In this document: positions 1 to 9,748 of the stretch, one piece after another
How the letters are laid out: each line of letters begins with the position of its first letter
Numbering within the stretch: the stretch's first letter is position 1
Assembly (NCBI GenBank): GCA_913056345.1
Contig: CAJXMH010000013.1
Span: 1 to 64,000, forward strand
Length of the DNA stretch: 64,000 bases
Direction of reading: 5' to 3'
Source of the DNA: an uncultured Flavobacteriales bacterium
GTDB lineage: Bacteria; Bacteroidota; Bacteroidia; Flavobacteriales_E; Vicingaceae
Position numbers and translations under genes: made by a program
Notes under the pieces: model-generated
What the model saw: the letters and a program-made list of their open reading frames with translations, nothing else
Told to the model about the DNA's origin: nothing
Databases searched by the model: none

Positions 1-3000
1 TGGGGTATATTATAACCTCTTCTGAGTTAAATGTTTCGTCCAAAACAGATAGAGTTAATATCCTGAGTTCTTGCGAGACGGGTTCAGCTGCTTTATAATT
101 AGCATTACCATCCTGACTTGCCGTAATTAGTACAGTTCCTTCAGTAGTAAAAGTAAGCTTATCTTCAAGTACTGTTGCAATAGATTCGTTTGAACTCGTA
201 TATGAAACTGATAAACCTGATGATGCATGTGCTGTTAAAACTAGTGTTTTACCTACAGTATTTTCAACATCTAATTGATGAAATGTAATGACTTGTGGTG
301 CTTTGGTGATCTCAAAAGTATTAGAAGTAAAATCGATGGTATAGTTTTCATTTTCCAGATTGTTTAAGATGGCGTAAGTCCCCACATCCTCACCATCCTC
401 TCTGGAAATCCCTCCCGTTAAAGCGTCGGTACCGATTAAACTATTAGATAGTATATATAATAGTTCAGGATCTTCTTCTCCATACACTTTTGAGTCAGTA
501 TAGAGTGTTGCTCTAATCGGTTTAGGTGTAATCGTAAATTCTGAAGAACTTAAAGTTATATTATAATTCTCGTTATTAGAAGAACTTGTTAATGTGTAAG
601 TACCAGCATCCTCACCAGCTTCTCTAGAAAGATTTATTGTAAGTATATCTGTTGCTAAAGGAAATTCAGACCATTCGTAAGAAAATGTTGGATCTTCATC
701 TCCATACACTTTGCTACTTGGAAATACGGTAGCCGTTATTAGTTTTGGTGTAATCGTAAATTCTGAGGAAGTTAATGTGATGCTATAATTTTTGTTTTCT
801 AAGGTACTTGTTAATGTATAAGTGCCCACATCTTCACCTGGTGTTCTACTAATTGCACCAGTTAGGGTCTCATTTCCTATTAATTCATCTGACAAGGTAT
901 AGCTAAATTCAGGGTCGGGTTCACCATACATTTTTGTATTTGTTACAGTTACTGCTAATGGTTTTGGAGTAATCGTAAATTCTGAGGAAGTTAATGTGAT
1001 GTTATAATTTGGGTTTTCTAAGGTACTTGTTAACGTGTAAATACCAACATCTTCACCAAGTGCTCTACTCACTGTACCAGTAAGACGGTCATTTCCTATT
1101 AATTCGCTTGAAAGGGTATAGCTAAATTCAGGATCAGCTTCACCATACACTTTTGTATTTGGAACAGATGCTGAAATCTGTTTTTTTGTGATTGTAAATT
1201 CTGATGCTAGAAAATCAACATCATAATTAGCATTAGAAAAACTACCACTAATACGATATGTCCCTACATTTTCTCCAGTTTCTCTTGATAAACTGCCTTG
1301 TAAAACCTGGTTGTTTAGTAGGGGCTCAGAAAGTGAATAGGTTAATTCAGGGTCTTCTTCTCCATATGTTTTAGTAATAGCATCTGCGAAAATAAAAATA
1401 GTTCTTGGTGTAATCGTTAAGTTTTTTGAAACAAAATCAATGTCATAATTTGGGTTTTGCAATGTGCTTTCTATTGCATAACTACCTACTTCTTCTCCGA
1501 AAACTCTAGTTAAAGACCCTTCTAATTCGTCTTCATTTAACAACTCTTCTGATAATGAATAACTAAACACGGGATCTTCTTCTCCGTATATTTTTGAACT
1601 TTCATCAGCTGTTAAGGTAATAGGCCTTGGTAAAATTATAAAATCTTCAATTACAGTAGTAATCTCGAAGTTTTTACTTTCTAGAGAAGAGGTTATTATA
1701 TAGGTACCTACATCTTCTCCAGCTTCTCTTGTTAAGGTTCCTTTGATGTCATCTAGATCTATCCAATCATAACCTGATGGCAATTGGTAGGTGATTTCTG
1801 GATCTTCTTCTCCATAAATTTTAGTGACTTGAGGTACTTTTATACTAATATTCTTTTTCGTGATGATAAAGTCTGAGTTTTCAAAATTTATAGTGTAATT
1901 AGGACTACTTAATGAAGATTTAATTTCATAAGAGCCTACCTGTTCTCCAGAAGTTCTATACAATTCGCCATCCAAAAGGTCATTATTTAATAGGTTATTT
2001 ACCTTATATGTTAATTCTGGATCTTCTTCGCCAAATAGTTTACTACTACTGTTTGCAATTACATCAATATCTCTTTTAGTAATGGTAATCGTACTTGTTT
2101 TTTCTAGCTGATAATACCCGTTAGCTTCTGTAAAAATTACTTTTACCAAGACTTCTCCAGCTCTATTTGTAGATAAAACCGAATTGTTAGTACCAGCTAA
2201 GCTCGCTAAACCGGTTCCGCCCTTTTCAATAAAGAATTCAAAATCACCACTTACATCAAGGATAGATGCTTCTAGATTTAATGTTTCACCAAAGGTAACC
2301 GATGTATCTTGAAAGTTAATTTCTGGAATGGCTTCTAACTGATACAGTTTCCAAAAAGGATGCTCTTCATACACTGCTAACTGTGCTGCAGGGACTAGAA
2401 CCTTAATGTTTTCTTGCTTGTTTCCAAATGTTGCACTTAAGCCCCCATCTTCTTCAATAAAAGGAGGCTCTGGAGTGTCAACAATAATGTATTCAAATTC
2501 ATCTTGGGTTTGATTAAAAGCTTCTCTTCCAAGCATCATGAGTTCATTTGAAACCATTATGTGCTTAAATTTATTTCCAGCAAACGCCATTTGGCCAATT
2601 TGCATCATAAATTTGGGTAGTGCTAGTTCTGTCAATTCATTTCCTGCAAATGCCTCATCTCCAATTGAAACAAGTTGATTTGGTAATGACACTTTGGAAA
2701 GTAAATTATTTTTAAACGATGCTGGCTGAATATAATTTAGCGCATCAGGCAAATCAATTTCAGTTAATTTATTACCTGCAAATGCTTCAGATTCAATATT
2801 TTCTAGTTGCTCTGGGAAACGAACAGCAGCAATATTATTATTTTCAAAAGCACCAGCCCCAACCTTACGAATATTGTCAGTTAGAATAACTTCTTCTAAA
2901 TTAGAGTTTCTAAAGGCGTAGCTTTGTATTTCTTCTAAACTAGCTGGAAACACAATTGAATTTATGCCAGTTTCTTGAAATGCACTTTCTCCTATAAATC

Positions 3001-6000
3001 TTAATTGATTAGGTAGATTTACTTTTGTTATTGTCTGCATATTAACAAAAACACCATCGCCAATTCCAGTTACTGTGTAGGTAATCGTAGAATTTTCTAC
3101 AGTATTTGGAATAGTAATTTCTGTTATTTCAGGATAAGGAAAATTAGCTCCAGTAAGCTTCACAGTATATGGAGAGGTAACCGAAGTAATTTCAAAAACG
3201 AAACCATCTATTTCAAAAATATTTTCTGGTATAATAGAGAAGGTTCCAGGCTCAAAAGTAATATCATATTCATCATTAGCTAAAGTTGAGGTGATTTGAT
3301 AATCACCAAGATCTTCACCTGAAGCCCTTGTTAAACTACCTGTTAATTCATCATTTCCTACCAAAGGTGGAGAAACAGAATAGGTTAATTCTGGTTCTTC
3401 TTGACCATACTTCTTTACAATATTATCTGCTTTAATGGTTATTGCTCTGTTTGCTATAGTATATTTTCCACTTTTAAACGTGATGTCATAATTAGGGTTG
3501 GCCAAAGTAGAGGTTATAAGATACTCACCTACTTCTTTACCTGTTGCTCTGCTTATTTCTCCTGTAAACTCATCTCCACTACTTATAGCTGGCTCTGTAG
3601 TAAACGTTAACTCAACATCTGTATCACCATAAAAAATAGTTTTATCCTCTGCAGTAATTGTAATCGGTTTTTTGGTAATCTCATAATTAGCTCCTACATA
3701 TGTTATAGAGTATCCAGGATGAGCTAATGTTGAAGTTATAGGATAGGTGCCAACAGTTTCTCTTGTTTCTCTTACAAGCTGCCCTACTAAATTATCTGTA
3801 CCCACTAAATTTTCACTTAAGGTATAAGTTAGTGGCTCAGAGTCTTCTCCATACACCACTGTTTTACTATCTGCAGTTATGGTAATTGGTTTTTTCGTAA
3901 TTGTTAAATCTGCAGGGATATAAGTTATGTCGTAGAGTGGATGTGATACATTTGAGCGTATTTCATAACTACCTGGAGCATTGCCAGCTTCTCTAGTCAG
4001 CCCCCCTTGTAAACTAACACCTGTCATAAGTGCCGTGGATAAGGTGTAGGTGAGTACTGGGTCTTGTTCTCCATATACCTTTGTTTTAGCATCTGCTGTT
4101 AGGCTTATGCTTTTTTTTGTGATTACATAGTTGGCTTGATTAAATGTAATGTCATAATTTGGATGGGTTAAGGTAGAACTTATTTTATAGGTTCCAGGGA
4201 GATTTCCTGTTTCTCTAGATAAGCTACCTGTTAGCACATCATCACCTACTAAATTTTCACTTAAACTATAGGTAAGAGGCTTTTCTGCAGCATCATATAT
4301 TTGTGTTATTGGGTTTGCAGTAATGGTAAGAGGTTTCTTCTTTATAGTATATATGCCTTTTTCCCATGACACATCATAGTTTGGGTTGTTCCCTTCAATA
4401 TGTATAAGATATCGATCAGGAGCTATGCTCGAAGACCCTCTATACATAAATACATCTAAAGATGCGTTCTCATTTAGACTGGGAGATACTTCATAAGTAA
4501 GAGCTTGTAACGCTTCCCCATAAATATGTTCTTTATCTACTGCCTTTACTGTTATTGGTTTTTTAGTAATAGTTAATTCGGCTGGGGTAAAGTTGATATT
4601 GAAGTTGTTGCTAGTTAAAGAAGAACTTATAGAATACACCCCAACATTTTCCCCAGCTTCTCGGGTTAATGTTCCATTTATACTAGTTAAGTTTATTCCT
4701 GTTGGTGAGACTGTGTAAGTAAATTCTGGATCTTCATCCCCATAGTGTTTTGATAATGTATCTGCGGTAATCGAAATTTCTTTTTTCTGTATGCTAAACA
4801 TTGCACCTATGTAGGTAATATCATAATTTGGATGTGCTAGAGTAGAGGTAATGGCGTATTCACCTACATCTTCGCCAGCTGCTCTTGTAAGGGCTCCTGA
4901 TAATTGATTGTTGCCATTTAAAAAGAAGGTGGTATTCAATGCACTGGTATTGGTTACTTCACCATCTATTTTAAGAGGTAAAGACGCATCTGTATCTCCA
5001 TAAAATTTTGATGTAGCTAGGGCTTCTATGGTTATTGCCTTTTTTAAGATGGTAGCTGTTATGGTGTCTTTTACTTCTAAATACCGCTCACTTTCTAGAG
5101 AAGTTACCTCTAGCAACACAGTACCTACTTCTGTAGGTGTAAAGGTGTGATTATCTGATGACAAAACAGCTTTTCCAGAGCCTCCTTCAATAACTTTGTA
5201 AGATAAAGAGGTGCTAAAGCTTGAGTTGGTAGGCAAACTTTCTTCTTCTCCATAGGAAGTACTAAAATCTTCCATGGTTAAGTTAGGAGTTGCTTGTGGG
5301 GTATATTCCTCCCATATAGAATCTTCCCAATAGGCATTTACACTAGAAAATGGTACAAGTACTTGTTCTAGTTTAGATGGGAGATAAAAATAGTTGCTTA
5401 ACGAAGGTGGAACTGTTCCATTTAGTAATACACGTTCCAACGGGTTATTGGCAAAAGCCCAGGGTCCAATTGAGGATACAGCAGATGGAATAGTGACCTC
5501 CTGCAGCTTATTCTTGTTAAAAGCCCAATTTCCAATAACTGTTAACGAATTAGGTAGTGCTATAGCCGTAAAATTATTAAATGCAAATGCATGTGCACTA
5601 ATATGTGTTAGCGAATTAGGGAGTGAAATTGTAGTTAAGTTATTGTATTTAAATGCCGAGGATCCAATTTTAGTTATGGAGTCAGGAAGACTAATACTGG
5701 ACAGGTCACTACCAAAGAATGCTGCACTACCTATCCCTGTTACGGTATATGCTAATCCAACATCTTCTACACTACTTGGAATAGATACTTCCCTAGAACT
5801 TCCAGTATAAGCTATAACCTCAACGGTTGGTGTTGGACCTGTTGCAGTAACCACATACACAAGGCCTTCTTTTTCAAACTCTGTTCTGTTAAGAATTGTG
5901 TAAATTGCTGTAGCTCCAGTAGCTAAATAATCTCCTTTTGCAGCAATATTAGCCTTTATATGTACTGTTCCTAAACTTGTTGGGTTTAGTATTTGGTTGC

Positions 6001-9000
6001 GTTCTCCTGTAAGGGTAGCTGTTGCTGTCCCACCAGGTACAATGCTGTAGGTGATTTCTCCATTAGATTCCGAACTAGCATTGAGCTCTATAGTTTCTGA
6101 AAAAGTTTTAGAAACATCATTAAAATTAAGGTTGGGTACACTTTTAGGAAAATAATCTTTCCAGAAATCTTCATTTTTATAGGATTGAAGGCTTTCTTGG
6201 GAGACTTCAACTAAAAGGTCTGTATTTATATCAAAAGGAAGATCGAATAAATTTGGTGGTGTTAAAGGTTCTACGAAAACTCTCGTGATTGGATTTTGAT
6301 GAAAAGCTCCTTTCCAAATTCCTGAAATTTGATTAGGAATACGAACCTCTTCGATGAGGTTATTTTTGAAAACATAAGCATAAAGAACACTTATTGAAGA
6401 AGGTATATCAACCTGTGTAATTTTATTATTAGCAAATGCCCACTTTCTTATTAGCCTTACTGAATTTGGAAATACGACCTCTTCAAGATGATTATTCATA
6501 AAGGCATTTTGTCCTATTTCTTTAATTGTGTTAGGCATATTAACTTTGGTTATGCTCTTGTCATAAAAAGCACTATTGCCTATACTGTAAACTGTGTAGT
6601 TATTACCTAAATCTGTTACCGTCTCAGGGATAGTAATTTCTTTATCTTCTCCTGAATATCCTTCCAAAATAACTTCATCTGAAAGGGTTTGAACACGAGT
6701 GGTTTGATTGTAATCAGTTATAATTTTATAGGTAAACCCATCTTTAGTAAAATTAATTCTTGGAGTAATCGTTAATTTTTGAGTAAGCTCTCTGCTTAAA
6801 TAATCCCCATCCGCTTCTACCATAACTTTAATGACAACGTCACCCAAAGATTCTGGATTTAAAACTTCATTGTTTTCACCCGATAGCGATGCTTCAGCAG
6901 TGGTGCCTTCTGAAACAATGGCATACGTAATTTTACCTTTAGAATCGGTTGTTGCATTTAATGGAATATGTTCTGAAAATGCTATATTCTTACTTGAGAA
7001 AGAAACTCCTGGAATTATTTTTGGTAAATAAGGGGCCCAAGGACTATTCTTATATAGTTCTAAACCTCTTGACGGAACCTGTAATTTGAAATTTGCACTA
7101 CTACTAAAGGTGTTGGAAGCAAATTCAGGAGGGTTTACATGTTCAAGAATCACTTGGCTTAGTGGTGTATTTTGAAACGCATTTTCCCGTATTTTGAACA
7201 CATAATTAGGAATTGATATTTTTTCTATTTGTTTGTTTTTAAACGCGTTGTCATCAATACTCACAACATAATATGAAATACCTAAATCTGTTACTTGTTT
7301 TGGAATAACTAGGTCTGTATCAGTACCGGTATAATCGAAAACGTCAACAACATTATCTAGGGATCCGGACCATTTCTCTGATATTTTGTAGTGTACGCCT
7401 GCTTTTACAAATTCATTTCTACGTGTTAAGGTAATGACACTAGTCTTTTCTGCTTCTACATAATCTCCACTAGCTGCAACCTTTGCTTTAACATGCAAGC
7501 TACCTAAGTTTGTTGGCTGTAATACTTGGTTGTTTGTGCCAGAAAGACTTGCGGTTGTTGTACCCCCTTGCACTATCTCATAGGTAAAAGAACCTCCAGA
7601 ATTGGATGTGGCATTTAAAGGAATCATTTCTGAAAATACAATACTAGTATCTTCAAAATTAATAGTAGGCCTTCCTTTTAGAATATATTGATCCCATTCC
7701 GCATTATTTTTATATGCCGATAAGCTCCCTTCAGGGACTACAACAACTAAATTAGTTAGGTAAGAACTACCAAGTGATGAAGATGTTATCGTAGGTGGGA
7801 CTGTAGCGTGTGTTATGATTTTTTCTACACTATTGGCTGGAAATACCCGAGAATCCATTCTCTTCAAGGATTTTGGCAACGTTACTTTAGTCAATTCATT
7901 ATTTCCTAAAAACACATACTTTTCTATATCAGTTATATTTTCGGGTATTACTACCTCTGTAAATTTATTACTAGAAAAGGTTGCTTCCTCTAAACTTGTA
8001 AGTGCTTCAGGTAATATAATACTTGTTAAACTGTTTGTTGCAAAGGCGTTGTTTCCAATTGTAGTTACTGAATTTGGAAGTGCTATCGTTGTTAATTTAT
8101 TACCTTCAAATGCAAAAGGTCCAATACTCAGTAAAGATTCGGGTAAGATAACTTTGGTCAATTCATTTCTACCAAAAGCATCTTCACCAATAGTAGAAAC
8201 AGGAGCAGAAATAACTACTTCTTTTAAACCTTTCTCAAAAAACGCTTTTTTTTCAACGGCTGTTACAGCAAAATCACCCCCTAAATTGGATATATGTCCA
8301 GGGATAGTTATTTCTTTTTCATTAGCCGTATAGCCTGAAACTGATAATTCGTAAGGTGAATTATCGGTTACTTTATACATAAAATCATTCTGCATAAACT
8401 CCGAACCAACTTGAGGTACTATCTGCAGGGTGATTGTTTTGCTATGAGTGACATAATCTCCTTTCTCTAAAACAGTTGCCTTAACTTTTACTGTACCAAA
8501 AGACGATGCTTCAAGTATTACATTTTCATTTCCATATAAACTGGCTGTTGCTGTCCCACCTTCCTCAATAGAGTAGACTATTTTACCGCCAGAATTAGAC
8601 GTAGCATTTAGAGAAATGGGCTCATTTATTGTAAACTCTTCGTTTTGAAGATTGAAGGTAATGCTTGGTTTTATTTTAGGCTTTAGGTGTTTCCATGTGG
8701 CATGTTCTTTATAAGCGTCTATACTTTGTTGAGGAACTATAAGTGAAAAAGGAGGGTTGTTTTCAAAAGCTGTTGCATGTAGAGCAGGAGGTACAGTTGA
8801 CTCTACTGTAACTTCAGTGAGGTTATTTCCATAAAAAGCCTCATATCCAATTTTCTTTATTGTGTTTGGAATGACAACTGTTCTAATTCCTTTCTCCCTA
8901 AAACTCTTATCCATAATTTCACCAACAGGAACATCAAATATATTAGGTAACAAATAATCAGGTGAGGTTAAAAAATCTGGAATGACTATATCTTTAGGGC

Positions 9001-9172
9001 CTTTGTCCCAATAGTCACGTATGCGATATTTTGTATTTGAACTGTTCGCATTATCTCGGCTATTACTAAAGATTGCGACGGCAAAAGAGAAAAAATCTCT
9101 ATTAGTTTGAGCATTTAACTGACTAACCGACATAAATAAGAAAAGAATAAAGCAAAATTTAGGAAACCTCAT
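1..9172 (-). CDS. Giant LRR/MBG-repeat T9SS surface protein (C-terminus beyond left edge)
   Basis: The frame stays open for 3,057 codons from ATG at 9170-9172 to the left edge. A signal peptide fills about the first 21 residues (hydrophobic core ending SQLNAQ). Five blocks of BspA-type leucine-rich repeats (LRR_5; recurring AF..N.L..V..P..V..IG) lie at about residues 35-1370. Each is joined to an Ig-like linker with a GGTA.ASLSG-type motif. Eight MBG-type modules of about 73 residues (KKPITITA..K.YGEEDPELTY) follow at about 1376-1985, then a sixth LRR block, then eight more MBG modules at about 2365-2960. The last visible residues, EEVIIYP, resemble the start of a type A T9SS sorting domain, so perhaps 70-80 residues are missing. 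LRR_5 and MBG modules are known from bacterial surface adhesins. Export by T9SS and a role in attachment are inferred. An integrase fragment and tRNA lie just upstream, so the gene may be island cargo. Confidence 0.9.
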   Translation of the reverse strand, partial: MRFPKFCFILFLFMSVSQLNAQTNRDFFSFAVAIFSNSRDNANSSNTKYRIRDYWDKGPKDIVIPDFLTSPDYLLPNIFDVPVGEIMDKSFREKGIRTVVIPNTIKKIGYEAFYGNNLTEVTVESTVPPALHATAFENNPPFSLIVPQQSIDAYKEHATWKHLKPKIKPSITFNLQNEEFTINEPISLNATSNSGGKIVYSIEEGGTATASLYGNENVILEASSFGTVKVKATVLEKGDYVTHSKTITLQIVPQVGSEFMQNDFMYKVTDNSPYELSVSGYTANEKEITIPGHISNLGGDFAVTAVEKKAFFEKGLKEVVISAPVSTIGEDAFGRNELTKVILPESLLSIGPFAFEGNKLTTIALPNSVTTIGNNAFATNSLTSIILPEALTSLEEATFSSNKFTEVVIPENITDIEKYVFLGNNELTKVTLPKSLKRMDSRVFPANSVEKIITHATVPPTITSSSLGSSYLTNLVVVVPEGSLSAYKNNAEWDQYILKGRPTINFEDTSIVFSEMIPLNATSNSGGSFTYEIVQGGTTTASLSGTNNQVLQPTNLGSLHVKAKVAASGDYVEAEKTSVITLTRRNEFVKAGVHYKISEKWSGSLDNVVDVFDYTGTDTDLVIPKQVTDLGISYYVVSIDDNAFKNKQIEKISIPNYVFKIRENAFQNTPLSQVILEHVNPPEFASNTFSSSANFKLQVPSRGLELYKNSPWAPYLPKIIPGVSFSSKNIAFSEHIPLNATTDSKGKITYAIVSEGTTAEASLSGENNEVLNPESLGDVVIKVMVEADGDYLSRELTQKLTITPRINFTKDGFTYKIITDYNQTTRVQTLSDEVILEGYSGEDKEITIPETVTDLGNNYTVYSIGNSAFYDKSITKVNMPNTIKEIGQNAFMNNHLEEVVFPNSVRLIRKWAFANNKITQVDIPSSISVLYAYVFKNNLIEEVRIPNQISGIWKGAFHQNPITRVFVEPLTPPNLFDLPFDINTDLLVEVSQESLQSYKNEDFWKDYFPKSVPNLNFNDVSKTFSETIELNASSESNGEITYSIVPGGTATATLTGERNQILNPTSLGTVHIKANIAAKGDYLATGATAIYTILNRTEFEKEGLVYVVTATGPTPTVEVIAYTGSSREVSIPSSVEDVGLAYTVTGIGSAAFFGSDLSSISLPDSITKIGSSAFKYNNLTTISLPNSLTHISAHAFAFNNFTAIALPNSLTVIGNWAFNKNKLQEVTIPSAVSSIGPWAFANNPLERVLLNGTVPPSLSNYFYLPSKLEQVLVPFSSVNAYWEDSIWEEYTPQATPNLTMEDFSTSYGEEESLPTNSSFSTSLSYKVIEGGSGKAVLSSDNHTFTPTEVGTVLLEVTSLESERYLEVKDTITATILKKAITIEALATSKFYGDTDASLPLKIDGEVTNTSALNTTFFLNGNNQLSGALTRAAGEDVGEYAITSTLAHPNYDITYIGAMFSIQKKEISITADTLSKHYGDEDPEFTYTVSPTGINLTSINGTLTREAGENVGVYSISSSLTSNNFNINFTPAELTITKKPITVKAVDKEHIYGEALQALTYEVSPSLNENASLDVFMYRGSSSIAPDRYLIHIEGNNPNYDVSWEKGIYTIKKKPLTITANPITQIYDAAEKPLTYSLSENLVGDDVLTGSLSRETGNLPGTYKISSTLTHPNYDITFNQANYVITKKSISLTADAKTKVYGEQDPVLTYTLSTALMTGVSLQGGLTREAGNAPGSYEIRSNVSHPLYDITYIPADLTITKKPITITADSKTVVYGEDSEPLTYTLSENLVGTDNLVGQLVRETRETVGTYPITSTLAHPGYSITYVGANYEITKKPITITAEDKTIFYGDTDVELTFTTEPAISSGDEFTGEISRATGKEVGEYLITSTLANPNYDITFKSGKYTIANRAITIKADNIVKKYGQEEPELTYSVSPPLVGNDELTGSLTRASGEDLGDYQITSTLANDEYDITFEPGTFSIIPENIFEIDGFVFEITSVTSPYTVKLTGANFPYPEITEITIPNTVENSTITYTVTGIGDGVFVNMQTITKVNLPNQLRFIGESAFQETGINSIVFPASLEEIQSYAFRNSNLEEVILTDNIRKVGAGAFENNNIAAVRFPEQLENIESEAFAGNKLTEIDLPDALNYIQPASFKNNLLSKVSLPNQLVSIGDEAFAGNELTELALPKFMMQIGQMAFAGNKFKHIMVSNELMMLGREAFNQTQDEFEYIIVDTPEPPFIEEDGGLSATFGNKQENIKVLVPAAQLAVYEEHPFWKLYQLEAIPEINFQDTSVTFGETLNLEASILDVSGDFEFFIEKGGTGLASLAGTNNSVLSTNRAGEVLVKVIFTEANGYYQLEKTSTITITKRDIDVIANSSSKLFGEEDPELTYKVNNLLNNDLLDGELYRTSGEQVGSYEIKSSLSSPNYTINFENSDFIITKKNISIKVPQVTKIYGEEDPEITYQLPSGYDWIDLDDIKGTLTREAGEDVGTYIITSSLESKNFEITTVIEDFIILPRPITLTADESSKIYGEEDPVFSYSLSEELLNEDELEGSLTRVFGEEVGSYAIESTLQNPNYDIDFVSKNLTITPRTIFIFADAITKTYGEEDPELTYSLSEPLLNNQVLQGSLSRETGENVGTYRISGSFSNANYDVDFLASEFTITKKQISASVPNTKVYGEADPEFSYTLSSELIGNDRLTGTVSRALGEDVGIYTLTSTLENPNYNITLTSSEFTITPKPLAVTVTNTKMYGEPDPEFSYTLSDELIGNETLTGAISRTPGEDVGTYTLTSTLENKNYSITLTSSEFTITPKLITATVFPSSKVYGDEDPTFSYEWSEFPLATDILTINLSREAGEDAGTYTLTSSSNNENYNITLSSSEFTITPKPIRATLYTDSKVYGEEDPELLYILSNSLIGTDALTGGISREDGEDVGTYAILNNLENENYTIDFTSNTFEITKAPQVITFHQLDVENTVGKTLVLTAHASSGLSVSYTSSNESIATVLEDKLTFTTEGTVLITASQDGNANYKAAEPVSQELRILTLSVLDETFNSEEVIIYP
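750..1187 (-). repeat. Near-identical tandem pair of 219-bp MBG-coding repeats
   Basis: Two adjacent 219-bp units (about 750-968 and 969-1187) inside the giant surface-protein gene are nearly identical over long stretches, whereas the other MBG-coding units agree mainly at the protein level. Each encodes one 73-residue MBG module with a YGE.DPEFSYTLS core. The unit is a multiple of three, so gain or loss of a copy keeps the frame. This looks like a recent duplication, and the locus could vary in length between strains. Confidence 0.75.
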
Positions 9173-9246
9173 TACAACTAATTTATAATTTAGAGGTTAA
9201 ATGTATCCTAGACGAGGATAAAAACAGAAGACCACCCCGCTAAATG

Positions 9247-9271
9247 TGTGTCAAAAAGTTTTTTTGACACA
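9247..9271. repeat. Perfect 11-bp inverted repeat upstream of the surface-protein gene
   Basis: TGTGTCAAAAA and TTTTTGACACA are separated by three bases. The element lies 75 bp before the ATG of the giant surface protein and 69 bp beyond the end of the integrase fragment. No T-run follows the stem on the strand being read, so it is not a typical terminator. It could be an operator for the surface-protein gene or a relic of the former mobile element. Only the symmetry is seen directly. Confidence 0.6.
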
Positions 9272-9339
9272 AGTCATATCAGTTTTATTAAAAATTCACC
9301 CTTAACAAATCCATGAAAGCAATTAATTTATAATTCACG

Positions 9340-9600
9340 TCAAAAGATAAGATTTATATCGTGATCTTGTTTGCATCGTTCTTTTTTGGTGCTCCAGTCT
9401 TTTTCTAATACAAAAAGATCTAATGAAATGCGTGCTCTTACACCGCTTTGTGAAGCGTGAAGTAGAATAGGTGACTTTCCGTCCTTTTTACGGACGTACT
9501 TCCGAATGGCGAAATGAGTTGTAATTGCCACAAGAATTTTTTTTGTGTCATGTTGTGTGGCATTTTTCAGTTTAAATAACGAAACTGCTGTAGAAATCAT
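9340..9600 (-). pseudogene. Tyrosine-recombinase (integrase) N-terminal fragment
   Basis: The 86-residue frame holds the Arm-DNA-binding region typical of Bacteroidota phage or conjugative-transposon integrases: IRKYVRKKDGKSPILL, then G.RARISLDLFV and KDWSTKKE. In intact relatives of about 350-450 residues this is only the N-terminal tenth to fifth. Here a TGA stops the frame after DINLIF. The 167 bases beyond contain no SAM-like core and no catalytic domain with the R..HxxR..Y residues. The first 30 or so residues do not look like the family, so the original start is uncertain. The fragment begins 75 bp beyond the 3' end of a tRNA-Arg gene, the classic position for an element integrated at a tRNA. 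It is best read as the scar of a lost element; an independent short protein is less likely. Confidence 0.7.
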
Positions 9601-9640
9601 AAAAAAAGGGTTCAGTTAAACATCTGTTTATCAGAACCCT
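9601..9640 (-). terminator. Rho-independent terminator after tRNA-Arg
   Basis: On the minus strand AGGGTTC pairs with GAACCCT, and inside it TAAACA pairs with TGTTTA around a two-base loop. A run of seven T follows. It lies 35 bp beyond the tRNA-Arg acceptor end and directly abuts the integrase fragment's first ATG. Confidence 0.85.
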
Positions 9641-9674
9641 AGCCTTTAAAATCAACCGTTGCGATGGTTTTCAG

Positions 9675-9748
9675 TGATCGCGACAGGATTCGAACCTGTG
9701 ACCGTCTGCTTAGAAGGCAGATGCTCTATCCAGCTGAGCTACGCGACC
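9675..9748 (-). tRNA. tRNA-Arg (anticodon TCT)
   Basis: Full cloverleaf on the minus strand. The acceptor stem is GGTCGCG with CGCGATC, including one G-T pair, and the discriminator base is A. The D arm contains GCTCAGCTGGATAGAGC, the anticodon loop is CTTCTAA (anticodon TCT, reads AGA), and the T arm is ACAGG-TTCGAAT-CCTGT. CCA is not encoded. Its first 12 bases recur three times in the tandem repeat directly upstream. Confidence 0.96.

Noticed and set aside
5394-8333. Rightward frames of 66-172 codons inside the giant surface-protein gene
   Set aside because: They recur in the same phase opposite LRR-coding repeats and are shadows of the leftward gene.
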